A stretch of 64,000 nt of DNA from Zygnema cylindricum (GCA_037447655.1 JBBHKE010000140.1:1-64000); one strand, 5' to 3'; numbered from the stretch's first letter, positions 9,501 through 20,964 are shown. Program-made: numbers and translations. The notes: generated by a model from the letters alone, not told the origin.

Positions 9501-12500
9501 GGTGTTACCAAAAACAACTCATCCGCCCAGGATTGTTTTGCCAAACCCAAACACCCTAAAACTGTGTTTTAAACCCATAACTGTCGTTCAAGAACATAAA
9601 ACCTGTTCAAAACACATAAAATGCAACGATAAAGTACAGAACAAATATTCTCACCATAAACCCCAGTTTTCCACTATTTTTCAGCTGTCCTTGTTAACCG
9701 CACATCAACATTTCATAGTAACCAAAGTACGTAGTACCTATATATGAAATAATATATATATATAATAATAATAATATAATATATTTCCATGGATAGGATA
9801 CTATATTTCACGTGTATTTAGGTACAAACTGTGAATAGCAACAAAGGGTACCACGTTGCTTTTCTCGTCTTTTTGTGATGTATTGTAAGTCCCCTGTTGT
9901 ATTGAAAAATATTGAAAAATATTTATGCGCATCACTGACAGCGGTACATACACAATTGAGCAACAAAAACCATGCAAAGAAGAACAGACTTGCGTTTGTC
10001 TACTGTGCTCCCACCTCAGGCGATGACGATTGCAAGAAAGCAGGAACTGGACCAGGCCTTTTGTAACGCTACGCATGGCACGAAAAACCTGGAACAACGA
10101 AAACAATTTTGGAAACCATCTCTAGTAAGAATATTCACCTGTACAGATCCCTTAACGTCATGACAGCAACCTCTATACCATCCTGTTAGTCTAAATGGAC
10201 TCAATTGTGTTTTTCTCAAAGGGGAACCAGAATAATTATCACACCATAACTGAAAACAAATGTAAGTGAATCCCCTTCAAAAATGGCTCTCGAAAAAAAA
10301 GCATTATCCGCTAAACATCTGGCTTTTGGTAACATCACGCAATGATTATTAGTTTCAAAAACAGAATACAATCAGTGTACACCGACCCATCTTCCGCATT
10401 TCATATGTAATGTCCTCCAATAACACCTTTTCCCCATACCTTGTGGAAAAGATCATTCCAAAGTTCTCTCCAGACTGAAGGCAAAGATGATGAATGTGAC
10501 ATACTTGTGAAGCCTGTCACAACGGGCTTCATTCCTGGCCAGAACAGTTCCAATGCCGACAGGCAGCGATTGCTAGCTGCAGTTATGACATCCCACGTGT
10601 CACATAGGACTGATACAATGGCCCTAAATAGTGAAAGTAGAAAGCATAATGGGATCTCGACAATGATTCCCAGCAACACCACGAGCGGATATACAACGCT
10701 GCACACTGCACCCACTACTTCGTGAAGTTAGCATCTCTTCTTTACTAGAAAATGCTTGCCTGATGAAGACCCTGTGAATCAGAAGCATCAAAACGTTAAT
10801 TGACAAAGCACCAGATACAGCATGCCTTATCGGTATTTATTCTGATGCTCAGCGTCTTACCCTAATCATAGAGAAATCTGAAATCACAAGTAAATCACTC
10901 TATAACATGACACTTTCAGCAACACCATTCCGTGATGGGAACTGTCAAATGTAATCAAATGCTCACCTAATTTCCACCAGAAGAGGGTAAGCTGCAAAAG
11001 AGGAGTCAGCAAAGGAGCCAAAAGCGTCGATGTGGCCCTGGTGATTGCAAGAATGCTCGACCCCATTGTCTAAATTGCAGTCTTCACTTCTCCAATAAAT
11101 GCATAAACACTCCATTTCACTCCTTCAAAAATCGGCCACAATAAGTTGATGGCTGTAATCAAGGGTATAAAGACAGGTTGCAGCAAGAACCTCAATAAGT
11201 GGTTGGTTCCCCGTAGACATGAAAGGGCCCCATTCAAAGCACGCTGCAAGTTTTGAAGCACAAGCATAGTTCCTAAGTACTTTAATCGATATCCCATGCC
11301 CCATGCATCAATCCATTCTGACATGGGGCCTAGCAGATGAGCAACAGCTTCCCGCAAAATTGGCACATTCTTATAAAGATCATAAAATCCAATCAATACT
11401 GTGATGACTGAAACAGCGAAGTACACATAGCATGCCATTGCCCGCATCCATGGTCGATACATGCGGCACAATACAGGATAGGACTGGCAGAAGACAGCCC
11501 AAGAAGGGAGCCCAGATTCCAGCATCTTCAATAACCGAAGGTCCGTAGTAATAATTCTGCGAAGCTCTCCAGGGAGGTTGAGGTCCCTGAAGCGAATGAT
11601 TACAAGTTTGTCTCGGTATTGGATAGACCGTGCACCCAAACCAGCTGTGCATTCACTTTCAACTTTTCCTGGAGAAGGAGGTGGGGAATCAATTTCTAAC
11701 CTTAACCCTGGTGTCAATACTGGAGATTGAGTGACTCGGTGAGCTTCTGACAAGGAGTCGTCAAACGAACGGCGAAAAAAGGGAACTGAAAATGACCTCC
11801 TTACAACTTTTGTCTCTAACTCCGCTTCAATAGTCTTTTCACCAATGCCACCCCCCTGGCTCAGTTTAACTCCGCTACTTCTTTCACCTTCTTCACCATA
11901 CATCTCCCCTCCTCCAATTGTGCGTGCAAAACTTTCCTCCACGCCCATGCTGGCCAGAGGAAATCTCCAACTAATATCCTCAAATTCTCCATCGGTGATG
12001 GTTGACCCCGATTTCCTTCTATCAGATATTTTTATCCCTCGGCTGACCTCAACTTTCATCTTTTTACTGCAAACCAGGTGTTTCTCTTGAAAGCCATCTT
12101 TTGCAAACTTTGCTGATAAGAAGCTACACCAGTTTTGCCTGTCTGCACCCAATACTGATGAATGAGCTACCGGGATTGCCTTTTCCCAACCTAAACTATT
12201 GCAACCAATAGTTTGCCTGTAATCTAAATGATCGTCAGGTAAAACCGTCTTCGGGTTTACAAGTCCATCAACGTCGACTAGACCACTAACTGTCCTGCAT
12301 TATTCCATACAACTAATTCCTTGATGTCACATACGTCCCGAATAATCATTAGCCATGTGCTGCCAGTACCAGGGCTGAAACACTGAAACCGTCTCGCAGG
12401 AATGTCCATTAATAATAGAATCAGTAGCTGAAGAATCCCAGTCACAATCACAAGCTGCTGCTGGCAATGGCAAACATGCTGTCGATCTTTCTTTTTCTAA

Positions 12501-15500
12501 AAGCAATTCCTTTTCCCTCTCTTTAACCCGTTTACTACAGTCATCAAAGACACCAACCATTTCGACTTTCTCCAAAATTCTTCCTTCACTTGACTGTGTC
12601 TCTAATGGGTGACATATACCTTGACTTTCTGCCATCCAATGCAGCACGTGTTTCCCAAAGCTGCTTCTATCACCTTCATCGACTCTACCGCAACATAGAT
12701 CGATAGGTGCATTCTCCTCTTCCCTGGTCAGATGACCTGTCCTATTATCCACATCCTCTTTATCTGTAAAGTCGAGGAGCAAAACATTATCAACTAAATC
12801 GCCTGTTTCCAAACTATTAATTGCAACACTTTCCTTTGAGGATTCAAGATTGGCAGAGTCTACTTCACATTGCATTTTGCACTGGGCCCTCCTAAACCCA
12901 GGTGCCGTGTGCTCATAAGGTGAAGAGAAAGGTGCTCCAAACACACGATTACGACCACCTTTTCCACCGGGAGGCACATACCCTAACTCGACCAAGTACC
13001 ATGCATGCGCTTGGGCTACGCTTTTGAACTCCTGTTTAATCATGTTTCGAACTTCAAAGGCAAAATATGTATCAACCTGCCATTTGCCAGGATCACACTT
13101 AGAAAAAATTAAAACCGTACAACTACTTTAATACATATTCAATCCGTCCCTGAGGTGGCACCTGCAGAAATATCATGTTGAACCCATATAGGTCGACCGT
13201 CAAGCCTTTCCTAACTTGAGTACATGGAGAGGATCATGTAAATGCAAGTTAAATAACATTAAACACTTAGCACCAGTTCAGACCATGATGTATCGACTTG
13301 ACTCTGTCGGCCACAACAGGATCGGGACACTCAGAAACATACTAGCAACAACATCGACAGCAATTTTGCACCAACAAACAATCTTTGATTTGGTGTTATA
13401 CTTCTGCAAATGTATAGCAAACAGCGACCACTTAACTTTAAAATGATCCCACAGATGTCACCCTGCATGGGTACCGGATACAACCTTCTCCATCTACAGG
13501 TATGATTTTCCGGATCTAGTTTTTGCCCATTTTAAGTCTAGGTGTCCTAACTCCGTACCACCAACTAAGAGTCCAATTACTACTTCTTACCCTTCAGTAC
13601 CCATCTCCAGCAAGGGCAAATCACTAAGACCTTCCAGAATTCGCCCAGAAAAACTTCTCTGCCCCTCTTAAACATTTTTTCTTGAGTCCCATCACACCCT
13701 AAAAATTAGTAGTGACAGAAAGGTGGCTCAAAATGTAAAGCATTTTGGAAAATATCAGTCCAAGAAAACAAAAACAAGGCCCAGGTTAGCTAAGAAGCCC
13801 ACCTGCAGCTCATTGCTGTAGCTTAACCCACGTACATCTGCCCAATCCACTTCAAAAGTAACACAACCATAGAGACCGTTAGGGGGGTTGTGTCCCTCAG
13901 CAAAAGTCTTCCTGCGTGCCTGCAGACGGCGAACTAAGGCTGCAAGAGACGGCCATTTCATACGGCGATGGCGCAGCATTCCACTCTGCCTTTCATGTCG
14001 GTGATAAGTATTCCTGAACTTACTCAGCCCCGGCCCTTTTCATGAGACCCTTCCCCTGCTTTGCCAGGAGATAAATACAGGCTTGCACCATCTTGTAAGA
14101 CCGCCCAATTGTTTAACTTGTGTACAAGGAAAATAGTGCAAGCTACAGTACAACTATACACCTAATGGCTTACATACAAACGAAGTGTCAAAACATGGAT
14201 GGATGAATGTGAAATGAGGAGTTGTACATAATAATCAGTTGTACTTTTGTATTCTGTAATGTAGGCTTTATTAAGTCAAAAAAAAATCTTTATTAAAAAT
14301 AATTTTTTCTGCATGGTTTGGCAGTATTGGCATCAACGATAAAGAAAGCTCCCCATGACTTGTTTCATCCCAAGTGGCATGCATCATTTATTAGCCATTT
14401 GTAGTTCTTGACCTTGAAATTTCTTTGATAACAATATTTTTCTGCAACAATATATATTATTACTTTTTAATAATAACCTTAAATTCAGCAGTTGATGGTT
14501 ATGGTACAGGCATAAAATTTTCTGGCAAATCTGTATTCCTCTTTATTCCAAATGACTTAGAAAGAAGACAGAAAAACCATTCAGAGTCCTTCTTCATGAC
14601 CTCAACAACTTTCTGAAAAATACACAATTCCTTCTCAAAAAAGCACCACCTACATGAAATTCACGTACATGCCATAGTCAATATCTTAGTAAGTCATATA
14701 AAAACATCATTTCCAGAAGGTTTTCGAGCAGATACACTCATTCTACCTAACGTCACCAAGAATAAAGATGAGCATCATGTTCCATGCTGCGAAGTTTCCC
14801 AAGGTCTTCTTCTAATCAGCTGTTTCACAAATCCCTGTAAAGAGCTTTGTCATTCTCCAGGTTCTACATCAAATCATTTCAGGACTTCCCAGTGTACCCT
14901 CAATACACCTCTGGATTTATTCCCTTCTCAACGCTTTCCTCGACAAAACAGGTTGTGACAAATCTAACCTGTTAGACGTTGAAACTGCTGGGCTGCACTG
15001 TACTCCTGAGTGCTGGTGGTGGTCTTCCTCCAAATTACTCAAATGTCTCTTTATTCGGGCAAGCTCCTTGTGATTTGTAAAAGGGGAGTCGCGAGACTAC
15101 CATCCACACCAGCAGGACAATAAACGACATTAACATTTCTGATTATTAAAAATGCACTGAACCCATTCAGTCACTTTCCTCCACTTCAACATTTCCAAAA
15201 ACTTCAAGCACTTCGTTATATTTCTTACTCGTCCATCTTGCTAAATAAATATTTATTAAAAACTGTTGCGACATATATTAAAAGTAAACACTGCAGTACT
15301 TCCCTCGTGAGGACGAAGATTTCTTAGAGTTTCCATTTTTTGCAAAAAAAAATAACCGAATGAAAAAATAACTGAATTTTCAGAAACGGCAAAAAGGAAT
15401 CATAAAACTGATATGTCCTTTCAATTTTATATTCTTTTAATCAATTGAAGACCAAAAACAAATCAGTCAATTTGGAAACATATTCTTCGAGCTATGGCCA

Positions 15501-17754
15501 CCAAAAGACCTCGACAGTAGATTGGATAATAAGTCTGCCTGGTTGAAATGGTTATTCTAGACCATTTTTTTTCTGTTCCTCATAAGATTCACGTGAATAA
15601 AACACAATTACAATATTCTGCTTTTGTCAAAAAATTGATTTCACAGTTGCTGGGTTTCAACTTAGCTGGGTTTTTCTGTCTTCGTCGAATCAATGACTAA
15701 ACGTATATACTCAATGACAGGATGAAAGGTTTTCAACTGTTTACTGAATTTTCGTAGGATGTCCTCTATTTTTTTTACAAGGTCTTTGAATATCAGGAAT
15801 ACTTTTGAAAATCCTGTTTCCATAACAGTAGCTATTTAGAACATCGGTACATCTTCCAAATTAAAAAGCTTTTAATCAAGGTAGTACATGCATGACGGAG
15901 ACCTGCATGGTCTCTAGCAAGCGGGAATGCATTGGACCACTCGTGGTTCCATCCACAGGGGGCAGGTAGGCTATCAAGTGTTACAACAAACGATCGACAA
16001 GCAAATTACATCACGAACTAAACAATGGGCTCCAAATCTCATATTCATGCACAGAAAAGAGTTTTACACCTGTGTAACCATGAGTTGCCAGAGACGTGCT
16101 GATTGCGAATGCTGCATCCCCGATGTCCACGGGCTGTTGTCCACAAACAGCACCAGCTTGCCCTTCTCGATGGAGATATGCAGAGAGACAATAGACAGAT
16201 AGGCAGGCATGTCTCTGGACCCACCCAAGCTTCACTTGTTCTCGAATCACACACTGACTACTTGGTTCAAGTACTGCAAAATATGCAGGATTTCTTGTGG
16301 TCTCAAAGGAGACTGCTCTCCAGCTTAAAAATTCAGGGAGAAATCCAATAGAGCCACAAAGGAGAATGTCTTAACACAAAATATTCAACGCAACAAGAAG
16401 AAGCACAAGATCAAGGACAAAGAAAACATTAAAAGCCAGTTTTCCCTACTTGTGCAAGTTTTCCCTACGTTTGGCCGTCACAAACAATACCGTGCACACA
16501 CGAAACCTTAACATCAGACAAACATTGAGTTTTCGCATATTGAGAGAAAAATTTGATACGAACAGAGTTTATTTGTAGCTCTTAATGACAACTTGTCTGC
16601 TATGAAATATATTACTCCCAGATGTCAGTAAATCACCAGTGCATTCGAACATAAAGACCTGTACAACACATCTCACATTTGACTCTCATACGCAATTGGC
16701 AGACGTGAATCGGATTTTTTACGGGAAAAGAAAACAAACAATAACTAATTAGGCGAGATGGAAAAACAAAAAAAAAAAACTTGCACAACTACACCGTGAA
16801 TTGCTATTAGCGTCAATGACTCTAATTGCGGTACCCCGTTTTTTTACCCAAATTCTCAAATAGAATTAATAAAAACCCTTCAAAAAACAAATTAGAGTAA
16901 ATGATTTCCTTCAAAACCCCCAAATTCCCAAATAGCGTTAATAACGCTATTTGTTTCATAACGCTATCTATTTCTAAACGCTAATAGCGATTCACGGTGT
17001 ACTGAACAAAGGCGAATTCCTGCTATCAATTGCGATGTATTGGGAGTGAGGGAAGGAACAAAATAATGAACGTTATTATTTTGAAATTTTCCCGTGATGG
17101 AAATTGAAGACTACTAAGAGTTCGCCATGACCCGTTACTGGCAATACTTTGTCTTGCCAGAAACAAGTTCAGCAACAGTAAAGTCCTTCCGCAATGCAGA
17201 AAAACGGGTCATTACTGGAAACATCAAAGCGGACATTACATGGTGGCACAATCATAACACGTATAAGCAGCCAGACCTCGTGGATACAAAGAACATGCCC
17301 ATGATAAAAAGTTATTATCTTTCAAGAAGGTACAACAATTACCTGGTAGTTCAATTCAAATCCATACTGCCAGAAACATTTTAAAGTCTTGCAAAAATCC
17401 ATCACCTCCGGATAAAGACTACAGTCCTACATATTAACATGACAGCAGGCCTATGAACATAATAACATTACAATACACACATTTCTTTCAAAAACCAAAA
17501 AGGTGACTTGACTGTCTTTCAGAAACAAGTCCAGCATTTTAAGATTTAAGTCAGGTTGTAATACTGCCCCTATGCTGTAACACAGCACGTGTGTTAGAAG
17601 AAAAAAATCAGTTCTAGAAGTGCATATTATGGAAATTCTCTTCCAAATAACACGCAGTCACTCACCCAATTTGCAGAGATGTCAGGTGATATGTTGGCAA
17701 ACGTCTCTCTTCCGCTCCGTTGCTACCACTTTTATGGTTAAGTTGGGACGACAT
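6393..17754 (-). CDS. Conserved plant multi-pass membrane protein, eight-exon gene
   Basis: The model has exons (minus strand) 17754-17666, 16214-16070, 13985-13803, 13076-12370, 12294-10967, 10714-10440, 10088-10015 and 6558-6393. All introns are GT-AG and all phases agree, giving 2967 nt. Residues 1-29 are Ser/Asn-rich. A conserved soluble N-terminal part follows (LVLFVDNSPWTSGM, KWPSLAALVRRLQARRKT, NPPNGLYGCVTFEVDW), then an acidic low-complexity stretch. The C-terminal half has about five hydrophobic segments (CYVYFAVSVITVLIGFYDLY, LRFLLQPVFIPLITAINLLW, VVYPLVVLLGIIVEIPLCFL and others), then a basic tail (IEKKLLSLKKTVKLD). I recall similar uncharacterised proteins in land plants (blocks such as YLGTMLVLQNLQ and VFRAMRSV...CNRHRL), but no biochemical role. 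Oddity: exon 5 has an in-frame TAG at 11072-11070, unless a 51-nt intron removes it. Confidence 0.75.
6559..10014 (-). other. Large last intron of the membrane-protein gene
   Basis: The intron is 3456 bp. It contains an AT-dinucleotide/trinucleotide microsatellite at about 9747-9790 and no recognised element. A possible 29-nt exon at 8204-8176 has good splice sites but breaks the frame. Confidence 0.45.
9747..9790. repeat. AT/AAT microsatellite
   Basis: A short run of TA and TAA units lies inside the last intron of the minus-strand gene. Confidence 0.7.
10015..10088 (-). CDS. Exon 7 of the membrane-protein gene
   Basis: The acceptor is TTGTTCCAG|GTTTTT and the donor CTGAG|GTGGGA. It encodes VFRAMRSVTKGLVQFLLSCN and RHRL, and leaves two bases that fit exon 8. 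Confidence 0.65.
10440..10714 (-). CDS. Exon 6 of the membrane-protein gene
   Basis: The acceptor is CGAAGTAG|TGGG and the donor CACAAG|GTATGG. It encodes VGAVCSVVYPLVVLLGIIVE and a further hydrophobic helix, then SVWRELWNDLFHK. Confidence 0.7.
10967..12294 (-). CDS. Exon 5 of the membrane-protein gene (main membrane region)
   Basis: The acceptor is AATGCAG|GAC at 12294; a second acceptor (GATTACAG|GCAA) about 60 nt downstream keeps the same frame. The exon encodes a Ser/Glu-rich linker and the first membrane segments. TAG at 11072-11070 lies in frame between KTAI and TMGSS. A GT-AG pair (GGA|GTGAAA to TTTAG|ACA) would remove exactly 51 nt with the TAG and keep the frame. The donor at 10967 is TTAG|GTGAGC. 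Confidence 0.6.
12370..13076 (-). CDS. Exon 4 of the membrane-protein gene
   Basis: The acceptor is AATGGCAG|GTT. The exon begins VDTYFAFEVRNMIKQEF and continues with YVPPGGKGGRNRVFGAPFSS, followed by an acidic Ser-rich linker. The donor chosen is CCCTG|GTACTG at 12369, giving a 75-nt intron and a correct phase. The stronger-looking GTATGT at 12334 would leave an intron of about 40 nt and the wrong phase. Confidence 0.6.
13803..13985 (-). CDS. Exon 3 of the membrane-protein gene
   Basis: The acceptor is AAGGCAG|AGT and the donor CTGCAG|GTGGGC; the exon is phase 0 at both ends. It encodes a basic block (MLRHRRMKWP, LVRRLQARRKT) and then NPPNGLYGCVTFEVDWADVR, the most conserved-looking part of the protein. 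The frame is also open for some codons upstream of the acceptor. Confidence 0.75.
13986..16069 (-). other. Intron 2 of the membrane-protein gene
   Basis: This AT-rich intron of about 2.1 kb contains no recognised repeat or additional exon. Confidence 0.45.
16070..16214 (-). CDS. Exon 2 of the membrane-protein gene
   Basis: The acceptor is GGTCCAG|AGAC and the donor CACAG|GTGTAA. It encodes MPAYLSIVSLHISIEKGKL followed by VLFVDNSPWTSGMQ and LWQLMVTQ, a hydrophobic, well-ordered stretch. If exon 1 were not used, the internal ATG at 16210 could serve as the start. Confidence 0.65.
16792..16999. mobile_element. MITE-like TIR element, 208 bp, in intron 1
   Basis: The left end CACCGTGAATTGCTATTAGC and the right end (reverse complement CACCGTGAATCGCTATTAGC) form a 21-nt TIR with one mismatch, flanked by TA on both sides. 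The interior is AT-rich with further AATAGCGTTA-type inverted motifs and no coding capacity. Ends are shared with 3107-3645 and with the single end at 48678. Confidence 0.75.
17666..17754 (-). CDS. Exon 1 (start codon) of the membrane-protein gene
   Basis: The exon starts at ATG 17754-17752 (MSSQLNHKSG...) and ends at a strong donor, GG|GTGAGTG. It leaves two bases that join the A of exon 2 to make GGA. The frame stays open upstream for about 35 codons, so the true start could lie earlier. A short overlapping upstream ATG frame (11 codons) precedes the chosen start. Confidence 0.6.
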
Positions 17755-18240
17755 CACAATATCCTCTTCGCGGGTTTGCTGAGGTTCATCACCTGCCTCC
17801 CAAACAATTGACGTCTCCGACTTCAGTGATTCCACAGGCTTTCCTCACCTGCACATTTTTTTCTCCGCTACCGTCAAAATTTTGACGTCCATCGGGCCTT
17901 TAGATTTGCTGACGTATTTTATGGTATTTCGCAACTGAAATGGAGAGGCCTCCTACCGCAAAAAGTTATCGAATGGTGAGCAAGTTCCCCTTCCAAACAA
18001 ATAATTCGACCTCACTTTTTTTCATTCGAGAGGCGAGGAGCGCCGAGAATTATTTTACGCCAACAAGCTGATCACGTGTTAAGGCCTCTTCAAAAAAAGG
18101 TCGGTCATGGTCCCAATATATTTCCACCTTGCCGCATCGCACGATCTCGGGAAAGAAAAAAAAAAACCGAAATCATGGACAATAAAAAAAAATAGGAAAA
18201 CAAACACAGAAAATCAAATACCTTTCAGCTTGTGCGCTAC
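17755..18240 (-). promoter_or_regulatory. Probable 5' region of the membrane-protein gene
   Basis: The region lies between the gene start and the divergent R2-like remnant. The sequence directly upstream of the ATG is open and GC-richer than the introns, as expected for a 5' UTR. No TATA box was assigned with confidence. Confidence 0.35.
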
Positions 18241-18284
18241 TTCCTCCGGACGCTCGAAACCAAGTTCCACCTTTTCATTCTCTC

Positions 18285-19340
18285 ATGGCCGACACTAACT
18301 TCCAACTTCAACAACGCATATCTGAGCAAGTGGTCGCCGCTGATTTTGCAAACCTCTTGGAGGCGCTACCTTCTGCTCAAGCGCGTGCTCGTTTACGTTC
18401 GTGTTCGGGGCTTGGGGCAGGTGCGTGGCTACAAGCGACACCAACTTTTTCGACACTCCGTCTATCGTCTGACCAATTTACTTCTGATTTACGTTTGCGG
18501 TTGGGTTTGCCTCACCCTCCGCTTTTAGGGGGGCCTCGGTGCGTTTGCAACCAACCCATTCATGCTGAGGGAATCCATTTGATTCGTTGCTCGCATGGGG
18601 TGGAACGAACTGTCGCGCATGATTTGGTGCGAGATGCCATGATTTGGTGCGAGATGCCATTGCTGCCATTGGCGCCGCGGCGGGCTACACCGTCAAACGT
18701 GAGGTATCTAATATATTTCCACCTCGCCCCCAATCTAAGGGTTCTTGGAGCCCTCAAGTTGACTTGGTTTTTTTTCATGGTGTTGGGAGGACGCTTGGCG
18801 ATGTGGTCCTTACGGATCCGACTGGGACACACATTCATCTCGCGCGGCTTCTCATTCAGGTGCGGCGGCTCCGGACGCCGGGCCTACAAAGGAAATAGAC
18901 TACGCTTACCGAGACCCGTCGGACCAGTTTGTCACATTTGTAGTGGATATTTTTGGATCTTTGGGCAAGTCCTTCGATGACTTCCTTCGCTGGTATGCGC
19001 GAAAAACGTTTGAATCCCGGGGTCCAGGGAGTCCTCCACCGAGTCTTTTGGTTGCATTCTACCGTCAACATGTCTCAATTGCACTTCAGCGGACGCAAGC
19101 TCTGGCTCTCCTTCTGCGCAGCACACTAGCCGAAGACCAGCCAGGTCTACCATACCTCCTGTTGTTTTTAGAAAGCTTTAGTCCTCTTTATGCCTCAGCT
19201 GTGAGAGAGAGCTGTTCAGGACTTAAGCTATTTTTGGTTGAGTTCGGTTCAGTACTTACCGAAATTAGTGTGACAGTGAAGTTGGGAGTTCACGGTTCAT
19301 TCACACTTGGGACACGTGTCGTCACTTGGGAGAATGCGTG
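18285..19340 (+). pseudogene. R2-like (RLE) endonuclease region of a non-LTR element, frameshifted
   Basis: Translated blocks are LRSCSGLGAGAWL and LRLRLGLP, then a CCHC-type cluster (CVCNQPIH...HLIRCSHG), then HDLVRDAI..AAGYTVKREV, QVDLVF and VVLTDPTG. This order resembles the C-terminal zinc cluster and PD-(D/E)xK restriction-like endonuclease of R2-type non-LTR retrotransposons. Further frames give SDQFVTFVVDIFGSLGKSFDDFL and VSIALQRTQALALLL, also typical of this C-terminal region. No reverse transcriptase is present. An exact 20-nt tandem duplication at 18621-18660 shifts the frame inside the endonuclease, and another shift follows near 18890. It is a dead remnant, possibly 5'-truncated. 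Confidence 0.65.
18621..18660. repeat. 20-bp exact tandem duplication
   Basis: GATTTGGTGCGAGATGCCAT occurs twice in direct succession. Twenty is not a multiple of three, so this moves the downstream endonuclease frame from that of 18285 to that of 18644. Confidence 0.95.
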
Positions 19341-20129
19341 AGTATGTCCTCCGTGGACGTACGGAAATTCGGCAGGACCACTGGACTTCGTGAAGTCAAT
19401 TCTACGGTGCCAAATCCTCTAATCGGACCGCTGACAGCCGCCGCCAACAAATAGTGACGAGGCGTGACTAGATCAATATCACTTTACGTTGTCTGAACTT
19501 CGGTGTAAATATTTGTGATAGAATGTTAGATGTACGGCTGGAATGCCTCCGTACAGCTTAGTGTAGTTTCGGTGTATAAAAGTAGGACTTAGTGAATTTG
19601 ATTTTTAGGAACAAATGATATAAAAACTGTACACTCAGTTTTATGTAATTTCGTTTCTACATATCTCACAGATTTGTGAGCGGAATTGATTGAAATTTTG
19701 TGTGTGTGTTCCTTTGTATGTTATCTACATTGTGGCAAATTTACAGGACGTTTGGAGCGTTTTTCTGAAAGTTATAGTCTGTCAAAGTTGCTGTTCAGCC
19801 ATCGGTATTTGTGGAAGCTTCCTCTCTTGATTTGTTCTACGATGACTACTGCTGCATCTTCTTCATCTTCAGTACCAACACTTGTCTCAGAACAACACCT
19901 CCCGCCAGGGGACCCGGTTCACATCCATGATTTTCATGATTGTGGACATAAGCTTGTCTATGAGTAGACTAGTCTAGGTTTTTTCATTTTATGGGCGGTC
20001 TAACTCTGGTATTGTTTTGTTTTGGTTCTTTCCACTTGTTAGTATTGTTTGATTTCATTTCAAATTTTAGGTGTTAATTACTTTCTTCTGACTCTTGTAG
20101 TCTCCAAATGTTTTTTTTCATTTTTACCC
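19341..20129. other. Unassigned spacer before the LTR elements
   Basis: The spacer contains an open frame at 19686-19967 whose end (TTAASSSSSVPTLVSEQH) could be coding but has no known domain. No element termini are seen. Confidence 0.35.
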
Positions 20130-20190
20130 TGTTGATATTTGTGTAATTTCTAGGTCTATTTTAGAATAGAAAAAGGAATAGGCGGTCTGC

Positions 20191-20257
20191 CTCTAACTCC
20201 TTTCTCCAAGTCCCCACACTTATTGTAGTCAGTGAAGGCTTGGATAGGGAGTTAGAG
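20191..20257 (+). other. U3 stem-loop with conserved loop
   Basis: CTCTAACTCC pairs with GGAGTTAGAG (10 bp), with a further inner CCAAG/CTTGG. The loop contains ACACTTATTGTAGTCAG. Equivalent structures lie at 24221-24287 (E), 54606-54649 (A1), 59952-59996 (A2) and about 47571-47636 (D), with different stem sequences around a similar loop. Confidence 0.55.
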
Positions 20258-20331
20258 TCATGGCTGCGTAGGTCTTCTAAAGAGACAGGGGTAGAAACTA
20301 ATAGATTTACCAAAAATGGAATCTGATGCTG

Positions 20332-20348
20332 CCAGGACTTGATCCTGG
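20332..20348 (-). other. Antisense tRNA T-arm-like hairpin in LTR D
   Basis: On the minus strand, CCAGG ATCAAGT CCTGG forms a 5-bp stem with a 7-nt loop, like a tRNA TpsiC arm. Upstream on the same strand, AACGGACAAAGCTAACGG resembles a degenerate D-arm region. Equivalent hairpins occur in the other copia LTR families. Confidence 0.5.
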
Positions 20349-20892
20349 TACCTATGGTTTGACAAACCTGGTAGCCGTTAGCTTTGTCCGTTAAGTCTTA
20401 GACTACTAATGAATTATACGGGGTTTGATAGTTATATAAATGTTTACAAATAGGATAATTCGTTTAACTAATAAATAGTATGGTAGAACATAAAACAAGT
20501 TGTGTACTATAGTATTGCACGAAATAAATGTTGCGAACATTTATTTCAACGACAAATATTCAACCCGGACTTCATCGAATGGCCGTGATAGGAGCCGATA
20601 TCGCGGAAAGGACAGTTTGGCGTTTTCCGGAAGCCGCCACTCCGGATAACACGTGGCAGCATCGTACGGCTTTTCGGAATCTTCGGAGAGCAAGAAATCA
20701 AATCCGGATGTGACAAATGTCACTGTTTTGGCCATGTGGTATCGTTACCGTACATAAAGTACTCCCGGTACTTGTAATTCTTGTACAGTACAGTCCTATG
20801 ATTCGACCGTAATTCAGTTGAAGGGGTTTTAGAGAGGAAATAGGACTTAGAATTTTTTGGTAGGTAGTCACCTCTCTCCTTGAGAGCATCTG

Positions 20893-20900
20893 TATAAATA
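20893..20900 (+). promoter_or_regulatory. LTR D TATA box
   Basis: TATAAATA lies 72 nt upstream of the twin hairpins and 376 nt before the LTR end. It is the likely core promoter of the element. Confidence 0.55.
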
Positions 20901-20964
20901 GGCAAACTTTGCCATTTAATTCATAATCACTCGGTTGACCAAATTCAGTAATTCTTTTTGCTGC

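Noticed and set aside
12297-12335. GTATGT donor at 12334 for exon 4
   Set aside because: With the next usable acceptor it gives an intron of about 40 nt and the wrong phase; the donor at 12369 gives a 75-nt intron in phase.
17127-17384. 85-codon plus-strand frame
   Set aside because: Lies in intron 1 antisense to the host gene with no recognisable features.
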